Positions 51,651-60,289 of a stretch of DNA of 64,000 nucleotides are shown one piece after another. The notes under the pieces are model-generated. The model saw nothing but the letters and a program-made list of their open reading frames with translations. It was not told where the DNA came from and did not search any database. Position numbers and translations under genes: made by a program. Source of the stretch: Natronobacterium haloterrestre (GTDB lineage: Archaea; Halobacteriota; Halobacteria; Halobacteriales; Natrialbaceae); the NCBI RefSeq assembly GCF_900112205.1, contig NZ_FOKW01000014.1, positions 1 through 64,000 on the forward strand. The letters run 5' to 3'. Every line of letters begins with the position of its first letter. The stretch's first letter is position 1.

Positions 51651-52736
51651 ATGCCATTTATCGCACAGTCTTCTACAGACGAGGAGGGAGGGACAGTTCT
51701 TCCTGAAGAGGTAGAGGATGGTACTGACGTCGTGTGTCCAGCCTGTGGCGGAACGATGCGACCACGGGGCCCATTTGATGATGGCCGCGCCCGCCATTTC
51801 TATCACGTTACTGCGGGCTCAGGGGATTCGACGGCCAATTGCTCCGGAGGAGAGTCGGATCCGCATCGAAAGATGAAATCCCTCGCAGTTTCGGCGTTGC
51901 GGCAGCGGTTTGACCAATATACCCGTTGCGGACCCGAGCTCACCGTCGACGTCCCCAATACGCCGACGCTTACTGATTCTCGCCGGGCAGATGCCCTCGT
52001 CGAATTTCCCGCTGATGACACAAACGACTACCTTGGGCGTGGATTGATCGTTGAGGTACAATACGCGAACGAAAACAAAGATCTCGACGCGGTCACGCAC
52101 GACTATCTCTCGGCCGGATATAGCGTCTACTGGGCCAGCCCTGACGATTTTACGAACGACCGATTCCGTATTGAGGAGATGGTCGTCGCATTCGACAAAC
52201 GGGCTGACACCGCCTTCGCAGCTTCGTGGGCAGACCCTCCAGAGGTAGATCCACCTGAGGAGTATCTAGAGCGGTTCGTGAACGGTGACTCCCTAACTTT
52301 CTCCGACCCGAATCCGGACTGTGATCACACCTGGAAATACGGAGGGAGTGACCTCCATGACCGGGATTTCTGTAAACACTGTCGGCTTGAGCGTTGGAAA
52401 GAGAGAGCTGTTGATGCCTATATCTACGATGAGTCGACCATCAAGACGAGCTCAGATCTTGCTGACAGAGCTGCTCAAGCAGCGTTTGAACAGCGAGAAA
52501 AGGAGGAGAAGAAAGAAGACCATCAACACGTCTGGGAGCCGCGAGGAGAAAACCGCTATCGGTGCCGGTGTGGGGCCCGTCTCAAAGAGCACAACGGAGA
52601 GGAGGTCATCTCAAATGATCCGTTCGAAGACTTCTCTGAGATGACGACCACGGACCCCCAGTACTGCGACCACATTTGGGAACGTGAGGACGGCTGCATG
52701 AAGTGTATCTCCTGCGGACTCGAGGACCCGCTCTAA
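51651..52736 (+). CDS. CoiA-like nuclease 1
   Basis: A 361-residue protein. An N-terminal zinc site (CPACGG at 29-34, GRARHFYHV, ESDPHRKMKSLA) is followed by a PD-(D/E)XK core: RRADALVEF with Asp114 and LIVEVQYANENKD with Glu135-Val-Gln137. This layout matches the CoiA competence-nuclease family. The C-terminal 110 residues add two or three zinc-binding clusters (CDHTW...CKHC; HVWEP...CRCG; CDHIW...CISC). Directly follows PadR. It is tandem with a paralogue that starts 68 bases downstream. Confidence 0.75.
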   Translation: MPFIAQSSTDEEGGTVLPEEVEDGTDVVCPACGGTMRPRGPFDDGRARHFYHVTAGSGDSTANCSGGESDPHRKMKSLAVSALRQRFDQYTRCGPELTVDVPNTPTLTDSRRADALVEFPADDTNDYLGRGLIVEVQYANENKDLDAVTHDYLSAGYSVYWASPDDFTNDRFRIEEMVVAFDKRADTAFAASWADPPEVDPPEEYLERFVNGDSLTFSDPNPDCDHTWKYGGSDLHDRDFCKHCRLERWKERAVDAYIYDESTIKTSSDLADRAAQAAFEQREKEEKKEDHQHVWEPRGENRYRCRCGARLKEHNGEEVISNDPFEDFSEMTTTDPQYCDHIWEREDGCMKCISCGLEDPL

Positions 52737-52804
52737 CCTGTTCCGTCTTGTACTGGCCTACAGCTGGGAGAGATTATTTGCTTACCGAGATGTTCTTTGC
52801 CAGT

Positions 52805-54028
52805 ATGCCCTTCCGCGGTCGTCGTGACGGTCGCCCGGTCGTCCCCGCCATAGTCGACGATGGAGAAGAAGTCACCTGTCCGGTATGCGGCGGGACGATG
52901 TACCCGCGATCGGCGCCGGGAAAGTCTCGACACTTCTACCACGTATCAGCCGACGCCGGCCAGCGCTGCTCGAATGGCGGCGAGTCAGAGACCCACGAAC
53001 GCGCAGTCGCCCGTGTTGAGGTCGCTCTGCACCAGCAATTCGGAGGAAACGCCCGCATCGAGACAGAGGTGGACGTCGACGTGGCCGAGGTGCCGACACC
53101 TGTGACCGAACGCCGGGCCGACGCACTCGCAACCTTTGACGATTGGAACCCTTACTTCGGGGAAGGCCTCGCCGTTGAGGTACAGCACAGTCACGAGGAC
53201 AAGGACGTCCATCAGGTGACGCATGACTATTTGGCCGCTGGGGACTCGGTCGTCTGGATACGCGCGGCAACAGTCCTTCTCGATACGTTCAACTACGATA
53301 CGATCGGTGCCGAATTTGAGCAAGACGACGGTTCTGGATACGCCCAACGAACGAGCAAAGCTAGCCGATTTACGAACTGCCAAGCGCTCCTCTACGACGG
53401 CGAACATGCGTGGGAGCGCGTGCCGCCCTATGCCCATCCCCGCGGACAGGATGACCTGATTACGTACGATATCTGTACTGCCCAGGGTTGCGAGCTACGC
53501 CGGCTTCACGAACCCGACGGCAGTTACACCTACACCGCGAGCGACGAGCACGGCCCCGACTTTCCCCTGAAAGCGCTCAAGAACGCGATTGTCCGTGAGT
53601 ACGACCGAGATCCGTTCTGGAAGTGGGCAGGAAGCCAGTACCATTCCGCACAGGTGGAGAAGCTGCTTGCGACACGACCTGAGATAGAGCGCTGTTGGGG
53701 GCCGAAGGGGTTTCACGAATGGGGGCGGCGAGAAACGCTCTGGACGAACCATTCCGACCAGCCGTTAATCGAACTCCGCGAGTGCATGTACTGTCCCGTT
53801 CGGTTAGTGACGAACCATCGAGGGCGGTCAGGACACAGTACATTCTGTCTCTACGGTCGAGAGCCTAATCTCGACTGGGACGACGTGTATTTCCAAGCCA
53901 GCCCTCCCGAGTGCGATCACTATCTCTACGACGAGGATGCGATCGAAGATTACTGCCCCAAGTGCGGTGCGACGATGGAGACTCCCGAGACAACCCTCTG
54001 GGACCATACAAGTTGGATTCCGCCCTAA
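52805..54028 (+). CDS. CoiA-like nuclease 2
   Basis: A 407-residue paralogue started at the ATG at 52805 (MPFRGRRDG), to match the MPF start of copy 1. Shared: CPVCGG, SRHFYHVSADAG, ERRADALATF, and LAVEVQHSHEDKD with the E-x-Q core. The C-terminal region has other zinc-binding pairs (CMYC, CPKCG), and a long middle (LKALKNAIVREYDRD) not in copy 1. Two diverged copies side by side suggest distinct targets or partners. Confidence 0.75.
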   Translation: MPFRGRRDGRPVVPAIVDDGEEVTCPVCGGTMYPRSAPGKSRHFYHVSADAGQRCSNGGESETHERAVARVEVALHQQFGGNARIETEVDVDVAEVPTPVTERRADALATFDDWNPYFGEGLAVEVQHSHEDKDVHQVTHDYLAAGDSVVWIRAATVLLDTFNYDTIGAEFEQDDGSGYAQRTSKASRFTNCQALLYDGEHAWERVPPYAHPRGQDDLITYDICTAQGCELRRLHEPDGSYTYTASDEHGPDFPLKALKNAIVREYDRDPFWKWAGSQYHSAQVEKLLATRPEIERCWGPKGFHEWGRRETLWTNHSDQPLIELRECMYCPVRLVTNHRGRSGHSTFCLYGREPNLDWDDVYFQASPPECDHYLYDEDAIEDYCPKCGATMETPETTLWDHTSWIPP

Positions 54029-54181
54029 AAGGTAGCCGGCCAATCAAGATGATCTACTCGATAAGCGAGGTAATCAACCATCTCTTCGAGGTTCATATTC
54101 GAAGAAAATCTGCCGAACGGTATAATTCCAGTTTGGCCTCAAGAACAGGGGATAGGAGATGGTGAACCGGGATTACTGTCG

Positions 54182-55855
54182 TTAACGAAGATCGTCGACA
54201 AGATCGCTTGCATCTCGAGTTTTCTGCTCAGGCATCTCCATATCATCGCGTTCGTACCGCATTGCCCAGTCTGTTCCAGTAGGGAGTTCCTCGCGGTCGC
54301 CGACGCCAATTGTAGCTGCCTCGCAATCCTCTTCACAGCCCCACGTAGACGACATATTCGTCTCCACATCGCGGAGACCGAGTCGAAGCGTACCCTCGGT
54401 CTTCCGTGCTACGTCCAGCGTGATCGCCAGGAACCGCCGCTGCATCAGGCCAGCGACAATCGCGTTCACCCCGATAACCGACGGATCCCTATCCTCTTCG
54501 GCTGGATCCTTCCCACCCTGCACGTAACCCCGCTCGCCACGAAACTCCGGATGGTCGGCCTCCCAGTCGACATCGTCCTGGGTCCAGACGCGCTGACACT
54601 CGAAACACGGCCAACCGGGTCCGGTGACCGCCGTTTCGACTTTCGCCTCTTTTTCTAGGACACCTTGATCGTCGGCGTGTAGGAGGCTTCCACCGTCAAT
54701 AACTGGAATACAGTGAGCGCGAGCGAGCACGTCCAGAACCTGTCGGGGGCGAGCGGCGTCGACTCCTGACATGATAAGATCACAATCCAGGAGATCAGGG
54801 ACAGCCGCATACTCGGGGTTTTGATCGACGACACTCCCGTCGACGACCCGCGTCTCAAAATTCTCAGCTGTCGCACTTCGACGGGCAACACGTTCGGCGA
54901 CCTCGGTCTTGAGGCGGTCTTGCCGAACGTCTATCCGCCGGGCACCCTGTGCGCGGTTGAAGTTCGCGCTCTCGAGATGGTCGAAGTCTACGAACACGAG
55001 TTCACCAACGCCTAGACGAGCTAAGTGTTCTGCAAGAATCGACCCGACGCCACCACAGCCCACGACGCCGACGCGAAGGTCGGCTAACCGTGCCTGGCCG
55101 TCTGCCCCCCAGAGCTGGATCGTGGAGTCCTGCTCAGCACTAGCAACACCTACACTATCGGCATCGGCATCTCGCCAGCCGGTTGGACGAACTTCCAAAG
55201 CGGGTTCGTCAGTGGCTGGACCGACAACGCGAACGTGGTCAGCGCGCGTTACCTCCGGCCCGTCGCTGGGGTCGCGCGTGGGTTCGTAGACACGCATCGA
55301 CCAGTCGCCAGCATCATTAGTGATGGCAGCAGCGAACGGAGCGCCGCCGGGGAGACGATCCCGGTCGTTCTCGTAGACGCGAGCCGCCGACGCGGTATCG
55401 GTACCGCTCTCACGAACGCCGCCGGGTTGAGTATGAATCCGAATGAGCCCGCCACCACGGCTGCGGGCACGTTCGATTGCGCGCTCGTGGTAGGCTTCAC
55501 TGAATTCGTAGCCGACAATCGAGTCGTCGCTCGATACGTCGCCATTAGAGCTACTCCCAAACAACGACCCGATTGAACGGCTTTCTGACCGATCTCCCCA
55601 AGCTGTCCCCTTCAACTCGAGGTCGTCACTGGACTCAGGGTGGACCACGTCTTCGACAATGTAACTCGCACGATAGTTGCCCGTACTCTTTGCGAGAACG
55701 GCGAACGCACCACGCTCGCCCATGCCGTAGAAAGGGTGGCCTTCACTCGGAAAGAGCACCTTCATCAAATCCTCGTGGATGTCTCGGGGGAACACGAGAT
55801 GGACCTCGTCGGCGTCGGCTGCCGTCAGCCAATCCGCTGCTGTACCCTGAGGCAT
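54182..55855 (-). CDS. JAB-E1 fusion of a ubiquitin-like conjugation system
   Basis: A 557-residue protein. Residues 15-190 are a JAB/MPN-like domain, but its metal site is changed: IRIHTQPGG (141-146) has Gln where JAMM needs His, although S150 and D153 remain. Residues 258-540 are an E1/ThiF domain: RVGVVGCGGVGS (261-272), FVDFDHLESANFNR (288-301) with the E1 Asp, Asn and Arg, and later CFEC near 416 as a candidate catalytic or zinc site. E1 enzymes adenylate the C-terminal glycine of ubiquitin-like proteins. It is the last of three tightly packed leftward genes. Confidence 0.75.
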   Translation of the reverse strand: MPQGTAADWLTAADADEVHLVFPRDIHEDLMKVLFPSEGHPFYGMGERGAFAVLAKSTGNYRASYIVEDVVHPESSDDLELKGTAWGDRSESRSIGSLFGSSSNGDVSSDDSIVGYEFSEAYHERAIERARSRGGGLIRIHTQPGGVRESGTDTASAARVYENDRDRLPGGAPFAAAITNDAGDWSMRVYEPTRDPSDGPEVTRADHVRVVGPATDEPALEVRPTGWRDADADSVGVASAEQDSTIQLWGADGQARLADLRVGVVGCGGVGSILAEHLARLGVGELVFVDFDHLESANFNRAQGARRIDVRQDRLKTEVAERVARRSATAENFETRVVDGSVVDQNPEYAAVPDLLDCDLIMSGVDAARPRQVLDVLARAHCIPVIDGGSLLHADDQGVLEKEAKVETAVTGPGWPCFECQRVWTQDDVDWEADHPEFRGERGYVQGGKDPAEEDRDPSVIGVNAIVAGLMQRRFLAITLDVARKTEGTLRLGLRDVETNMSSTWGCEEDCEAATIGVGDREELPTGTDWAMRYERDDMEMPEQKTRDASDLVDDLR

Positions 55856-55857
55856 AG

Positions 55858-56328
55858 TCAGTCCTCCTTTTCGAAGCGAGACCGCACGACCTCAGGAGCT
55901 TTCCGGAGGTCAGCGGGTTCAGTCCACGAGAAGTCCTCCCAGCGGTAACTCCAAAGGGCGACTTCGTCGACGTCGAGAGCCTCACGTGCCGGACGCCCCT
56001 TGGCATGGTCGCGATGTACGCTGTCTACCTCCTGACCGTCGTGCTTCGTGACGTAGGGGTACGTCACGATGCCATAGGGCCGTCGACCGTTCGGGAAATC
56101 GGTCGGAATTCGGAGGATAGCGAGGACCTCTTCCTGGTCGAAAACGTCGTTGACGTGGGCAGGATTGACAGTCCCGATACTGACCCATGCCCAGTCGCCT
56201 TCGACCGCAATGAGTTCGGCTTCAGGCCGCTCGTCCTGCAGTTCGGAGAGAGCATCGCGACACCTTTCGCTGAGGTGATTGCGGAGGTCCGCGCGATCAG
56301 CGTCTTCCGGTGTCTCGCCCTCACTCAT
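55858..56328 (-). CDS. E2-like protein of the ubiquitin-like operon
   Basis: A 156-residue protein (MSEGETPEDADRAD start). The core reads ERPEAELIAVEGDWAWVSIG, LAILRIPTDFPNGRRPYGIV then YPYVTKHDGQ, and WEDFSWTEPADLR, like the prokaryotic E2 family E type seen next to multi-ubiquitin proteins. The only Cys (residue 23) is not where an E2 nucleophile would be, so it may be a non-catalytic partner. Overlaps the upstream gene by eight bases and ends 2 bases before the E1 gene. Confidence 0.55.
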   Translation of the reverse strand: MSEGETPEDADRADLRNHLSERCRDALSELQDERPEAELIAVEGDWAWVSIGTVNPAHVNDVFDQEEVLAILRIPTDFPNGRRPYGIVTYPYVTKHDGQEVDSVHRDHAKGRPAREALDVDEVALWSYRWEDFSWTEPADLRKAPEVVRSRFEKED

Positions 56329-56950
56329 ACGCGATCTTCCCCCCATCGCTGGTCGACTCGAAGAACGTTCGGTTCTTTTCGCCGAGGTCCAGATCCCGAT
56401 CAGCCGGGAACGCCTGGTCTTCCTGACGGTTCCCGAGAAGGCCGTCCATCGGGAAAAGCCCGAGTTCGTCGGGATCCTTCTTGCCGGCGTCCAGCAGGAT
56501 GGTTTCGACGGATACCGAACTGTCGTCGTATCGGTCGACAAACTGCTGATTGACGTACACGACATGGCCAATGGTGCTGAACTCCAGAGGTTCGACAGTG
56601 TCCGCGAGGTTCTCCAGACGCTCCGTGAGGTTGTCGAACTTCTGAAGGAGGCTGGTGTTGCCATCGGGAACCTCCTGTCGAATGTCCCTCGCACGCTCAC
56701 GCTCTGCGCTGACGATAGTCTTCGTGCCCACGAGCGCGTCGGTATCGTGGGGGTCGGCGTCGTCGGCCCAGATTTTGATGGCTCCGATCGCCTCCTTCAT
56801 ATGTGATAGTCGACGGAAGACCTCGACCGGGACGTCGTCCTCAATAGCCTCGATGGCGGACTGTACCGGGTTGACTTTGCCGGCAACTTTCTTCGTGGTA
56901 GTCGTACTGTGCTCGTCTGCGGAGTCGGCGGGAGTGTTGCGTTCACTCAT
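56321..56950 (-). CDS. Ubiquitin-like protein with an N-terminal extension
   Basis: A 209-residue protein. An N-terminal helical region (NPVQSAIEAIEDDVPVEVF, SLLQKFDNLTERLENLADTV) is followed by a C-terminal Multi_ubiq-like fold: HVVYVNQQFVDRYDDSSVSV, TILLDAGKKDPDELGLFP, FESTSDGGKIAYE. The Gly-Gly near the end is followed by five residues, so cleavage would be needed before conjugation. First gene of the Ubl-E2-E1 operon. Confidence 0.65.
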   Translation of the reverse strand: MSERNTPADSADEHSTTTTKKVAGKVNPVQSAIEAIEDDVPVEVFRRLSHMKEAIGAIKIWADDADPHDTDALVGTKTIVSAERERARDIRQEVPDGNTSLLQKFDNLTERLENLADTVEPLEFSTIGHVVYVNQQFVDRYDDSSVSVETILLDAGKKDPDELGLFPMDGLLGNRQEDQAFPADRDLDLGEKNRTFFESTSDGGKIAYE

Positions 56951-57647
56951 GGTTGTGGGTCGTCGCGCTTAGCCCGGCGACGTGGGGCCGACCGAAATGA
57001 TACATTCGCCGCTGTGAACAGATCTATGAACGGGCCGAGACCACGTGGTCACTCAGTACCCGTCAGGGATCCGCTCGGCGGGCGAACATCCGTGGAAGTC
57101 ACTGCCGGATACCCCGGCTCTCTCGTCGGTCTTGGTGGATTCCCGCCGTCCCCCTGCCGCAGAATTGCGGTGATCGGGGGATGCCTACGTAGCGGTGGGT
57201 AACCAGCCCAGGAACGTGTAGCCGGCCCCCACTGAAAAGGGTTTTGCTGAGTGGAACTATACTCGCCTCTTTCTCGTATCAGGCATATATGAACCGTGGG
57301 GTGGGGGTTTTCGAACTGGCAATTTCCACTTTCACTCCGCTGGGAATAGCTTTTTAAATAGGGGTATTCAGCCATACAGAGCTGTCAACCGCGGGTCGAA
57401 AACCAGCGCCTTAGCTGCTGAACGTTGCGGTTTGGTGGGTAGCAATAGAGCCCCCACCGCTACGTAGGCAGGCATCCATATGGCATAGGTGCTAATAAGA
57501 CTGTCGGCCGCCCCTACGCAGTCTTGCGATTTCCACTCGAAAGCATAGGGGGATCGCTATACTTAAACTGTATTTTCCAGCGAAAGTGAATCGTCAAACA
57601 CTGCTTTAGTCCCCCGGTTTGTGAGCAGTGAGTACGAGAAGTTGACA
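56951..57647. other. Gene-free region with an 18-bp inverted repeat
   Basis: About 700 bases without a gene. TGCCTACGTAGCGGTGGG at 57182-57199 and its exact inverse at 57453-57470 enclose about 250 bases of AT-richer DNA, like a small non-autonomous element. One ORB-like word (TTTCCACTCGAAAG then a G-run) lies at about 57528. The recombinase gene ends next to it, so an attachment site could lie here. Confidence 0.5.
57182..57470. repeat. 18-bp perfect terminal inverted repeats around 289 bp
   Basis: Exact inverse copies of TGCCTACGTAGCGGTGGG at both ends. No coding content inside. Candidate MITE or recombination site. Confidence 0.65.
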
Positions 57648-58901
57648 TCAAACTGATTCCGCTGAAAATTCGATCTGATCTCCTACCTCTTCAAGAGCCT
57701 CTGTAGCAATATCCCCTAACTCGCCAGCTTCAATATGCGAGTAGCGCTCTCGGACCATCTCTTCGGAGTTATCGAGATACCGGGCCGCCACCGTGTATCC
57801 AAACGCGCGGACAAGTACCTCCCCCATCCCCCGTCGACCACCGTGCGGAGCAAGATAATCGTGTTTCGGATGGTCGATATCGATCTCTGCGGTCTCCGAG
57901 AGCCGTTGGAGAACCGACCGTGCTCCGTCCGTCGTGATCGACGTCGGCCGAATGTCCTCATCGAGCGCCAGCAGGAGGTCACGGGCGTATTCGTCGCGGC
58001 ACTCAGTAATTGCTTCTAGGGGTTTCCCTCGTTCGGCTAACTCTTCCTCGATGAGTTCTGCGAGCGTCCGTTGGTCGAACGTCGGAAACACCGGCCAGCG
58101 CTCCGTCGGTGGGTCCATCAGCTGGCGATAGCTTCGCAGCGGAGAAATCACTGGGTCAGGGAGACTCGCAGCGTCCCATTGCTGTTTCTTTCGGTAGACG
58201 TCCATACTCCCGTCGTCGAGGGAGAGATCCTCCCAGCGGACGCCACGCCGTCGCGGGTCGTTCGGATCCCGGAGTAGTTCCCCAACGCGGACAGCTGTGT
58301 ACGCAAGGACGAACACCAGAGCCCGGTCACGAGCCGACTTTAATGCGGCGTAGCGTGCTCGCTCCTTGTCGAGGGAGGCAGTATCCTCCGGGAGTGTCGT
58401 GTACGCCTCGATGGCCTCGCGAGCCTGTTCGTCGACGTGGCGGGTGAGGGCGTGGCGCTGTTCGGACGTCCAGGCCTGCTGGTCGCCGGGCTTGCGGCCG
58501 TCGTCCTCCGGTAGCGGCGCCATCGCACTCGCCCGCTGCGCGTAATGCGCCTCGAGATACCCTTCGTTGACGCACCAGCCACACCACGCAGAGATATAGC
58601 GGTAATAGGTTTGTACCGTGTTCTGCTTGAGCCCCCGGTCTCCTCCGAGATGCCGAGCGTACTCACGGAAGACGCGTTCATCGAGATCGTCGAAGGTCGG
58701 CTCGCGGTCGACGTCGTCGGGGGCGATCCCGGTCCAATCGTCGTCGCCTCGGTGGCCGGCGGCCCACTCGGCGAACCGTTCGAGCTCGCGTGCAGCGTTA
58801 CGTCGATAGTTCCCACCGTCGCCGCCGCGGCCTTTCCCCTTGTCTTGGAGGTAGCGCTCGAAGCTGTCGTCGAGCGGTGTCGAAAGCGCTCGGTCAGGCA
58901 T
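57648..58901 (-). CDS. Tyrosine recombinase (XerC/D-like)
   Basis: A 417-residue protein. An N-terminal core-binding region (FREYARHLGGDRGLKQNTVQ, YYRYISAWCGWCVNEGYLE) precedes a catalytic domain with Arg in YTAVRVGELL, H-x2-R in APHGGRRGM, and Tyr in VRERYSHIE. A haloarchaeal plasmid-type recombinase, likely for integration or dimer resolution. A 12-bp inverted repeat lies about 120 bases upstream. Confidence 0.85.
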   Translation of the reverse strand: MPDRALSTPLDDSFERYLQDKGKGRGGDGGNYRRNAARELERFAEWAAGHRGDDDWTGIAPDDVDREPTFDDLDERVFREYARHLGGDRGLKQNTVQTYYRYISAWCGWCVNEGYLEAHYAQRASAMAPLPEDDGRKPGDQQAWTSEQRHALTRHVDEQAREAIEAYTTLPEDTASLDKERARYAALKSARDRALVFVLAYTAVRVGELLRDPNDPRRRGVRWEDLSLDDGSMDVYRKKQQWDAASLPDPVISPLRSYRQLMDPPTERWPVFPTFDQRTLAELIEEELAERGKPLEAITECRDEYARDLLLALDEDIRPTSITTDGARSVLQRLSETAEIDIDHPKHDYLAPHGGRRGMGEVLVRAFGYTVAARYLDNSEEMVRERYSHIEAGELGDIATEALEEVGDQIEFSAESV

Positions 58902-59381
58902 TCACCGGCCCTCCACCGCCCTGCGGGCCCGGTCTCGGTGCCTCTACCCTGGGGGAAGCGCCGTCGTGAGGCGGTTGCAGCATTCGTGCTTCACCGACGG
59001 CGGCGGGGTACTTCAAAGTGGTCATGATTACGAGCATAATCAGGACCACATTCTGTATTCGGCCCATCGGGAGAATTCGAGGAACTGAAGTCTCTTAGCG
59101 CCGGAATTCCGCACTACAGGAAAACGTATATCGTATATCGCTATACAAAATCTCGGTCCTCGTTCTGCCACAGTTTCGGAAGATGGGCTAGTTTTGGGTT
59201 GAGTCGGCGACTACTTGAGAGGATTTCGTGCGGTTAGTACCCGATATCAGCACTGAGTGGCCTCAAATTCGGAGCGTACATCAACAATTACACGGAAATC
59301 GGCGATTCCGGACAGCGTTGCCACTCAGCCGGGTCAGACCCCGGTTGACCTTTTATTATGTTTCAGTTCCTATGACTATCC
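58902..59381. other. Intergenic region with an operator-like palindrome
   Basis: No gene. Contains the inverted repeat at 59019-59048 and an AT-rich CGTATATCGTATATCG stretch at about 59123-59145, a likely promoter area. Confidence 0.45.
59019..59048. repeat. 12-bp inverted repeat upstream of the recombinase
   Basis: TGGTCATGATTA and TAATCAGGACCA (one mismatch) around six bases. Could be an operator for the recombinase gene or a recombination core. Confidence 0.55.
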
Positions 59382-59732
59382 ATGCCCCACGACAATACCA
59401 GGGCATCGGCGACTTCGTGGCATAGTGCGAAGCGTCGTGCACGCGACCAGAAGTACAACACGAAGGTTGAGGTTCCGAAGGCATTCGTCGCCGGCGTCCC
59501 GCCGGAGTTCGAACGCTCACTGCTCTCGCTCCCGAACGGAGCGAAAGCGGTCTATAGGGACCAAGAACCGACAGACAGTTTCCAGATCCGTGAATTCGAC
59601 GATCACTACACGATCGAGATGGATCGGCACAATCCCGAAACAGGGAATGCAGTGGCCCATGCTGTCCAAGACGCACCAGCATACACCGCAGTCGGCCTTG
59701 CTGTCTTGGGCGGCGCAGCACTGTTTAGCTAA
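59382..59732 (+). CDS. Hypothetical protein with a hydrophobic C-terminus
   Basis: A 116-residue protein (MPHDNTRASATSWHSAKRRA start). Middle: KVEVPKAFVAGVPPEFERSL, REFDDHYTIEMDRHNPETGN. End: YTAVGLAVLGGAALF, a weak tail anchor. TATA-like TTTTATTATG lies about 25 bases upstream. Unknown role; its orientation is opposite to its neighbours. Confidence 0.55.
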   Translation: MPHDNTRASATSWHSAKRRARDQKYNTKVEVPKAFVAGVPPEFERSLLSLPNGAKAVYRDQEPTDSFQIREFDDHYTIEMDRHNPETGNAVAHAVQDAPAYTAVGLAVLGGAALFS

Positions 59733-59866
59733 CCACAGCACTCCCTCGTTTTCTCCCACCGAGTCAGTTACTCCGTAGCGGTAGCGTTCGGATCCTCGAG
59801 CCACCCGTCGAGCACGCCTAGCGCATCCTCAGCGACGATCCGAGTCAACATTGAACATGCCAGACG

Positions 59867-60289
59867 CTACTCGAAGTCGTAGCCCCATTCCCGAAGTTGA
59901 TCCGCGACATCATCGATTCGCTTGAGGCCGACAAGTAGCGCTGCCTCCCGGAGGTCAGCCTTCTTGACCGACTCGCCTAGCTCGCCCTCGACATCGGACT
60001 TGACTTGGCGCTGTCGATCGAGCGTTGTATCCTGCAAGTGTAACTGCACAGTTTTCGCGCGACCATCCGTGATACTATCGCGCTCGTAGATCCAGGGGAG
60101 GCCACTGCGGCTCGAGTCGCTCTCGTCGCGACCGTCCTGCTGCTCGATCGCGCGATCGGGCTGCGGATCGACTTCGACTGACGAGCCCATTGACTCGAGC
60201 CCGTCAACGTCGTCTTCTCCGGCTTTGTCGTCCTCGGTGCCAGCACCAAACGGATTATCGCCGCTCGCACCTTCCTTGAAGCCCGTCAC
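59867..60289 (-). CDS. Small partner protein of ParA
   Basis: A 140-residue acidic protein. A flexible N-terminus (about 1-60) precedes a C-terminal part with DGRAKTVQLHLQDTTLDRQR and LREAALLVGLKRIDDVADQL, which could be a ribbon-helix-helix-like DNA-binding unit. It overlaps the ParA stop by ATGA. By position it is the ParB-like centromere binder of the partition operon (inference). Confidence 0.65.
   Translation of the reverse strand: MTGFKEGASGDNPFGAGTEDDKAGEDDVDGLESMGSSVEVDPQPDRAIEQQDGRDESDSSRSGLPWIYERDSITDGRAKTVQLHLQDTTLDRQRQVKSDVEGELGESVKKADLREAALLVGLKRIDDVADQLREWGYDFE

Noticed and set aside
57049-57375. Leftward frame of 108 codons upstream of the recombinase
   Set aside because: Pro/Arg-rich without haloarchaeal acidity, and it spans one arm of the inverted repeat; judged chance.
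57528-57550. Second replication origin near 57.5 kb
   Set aside because: Only one ORB-like word is seen and no initiator gene is adjacent.
59768-59851. A 27-codon leftward peptide (MLTRIVAEDALG)
   Set aside because: Too short to support; it may be a gene fragment next to the parA partner.
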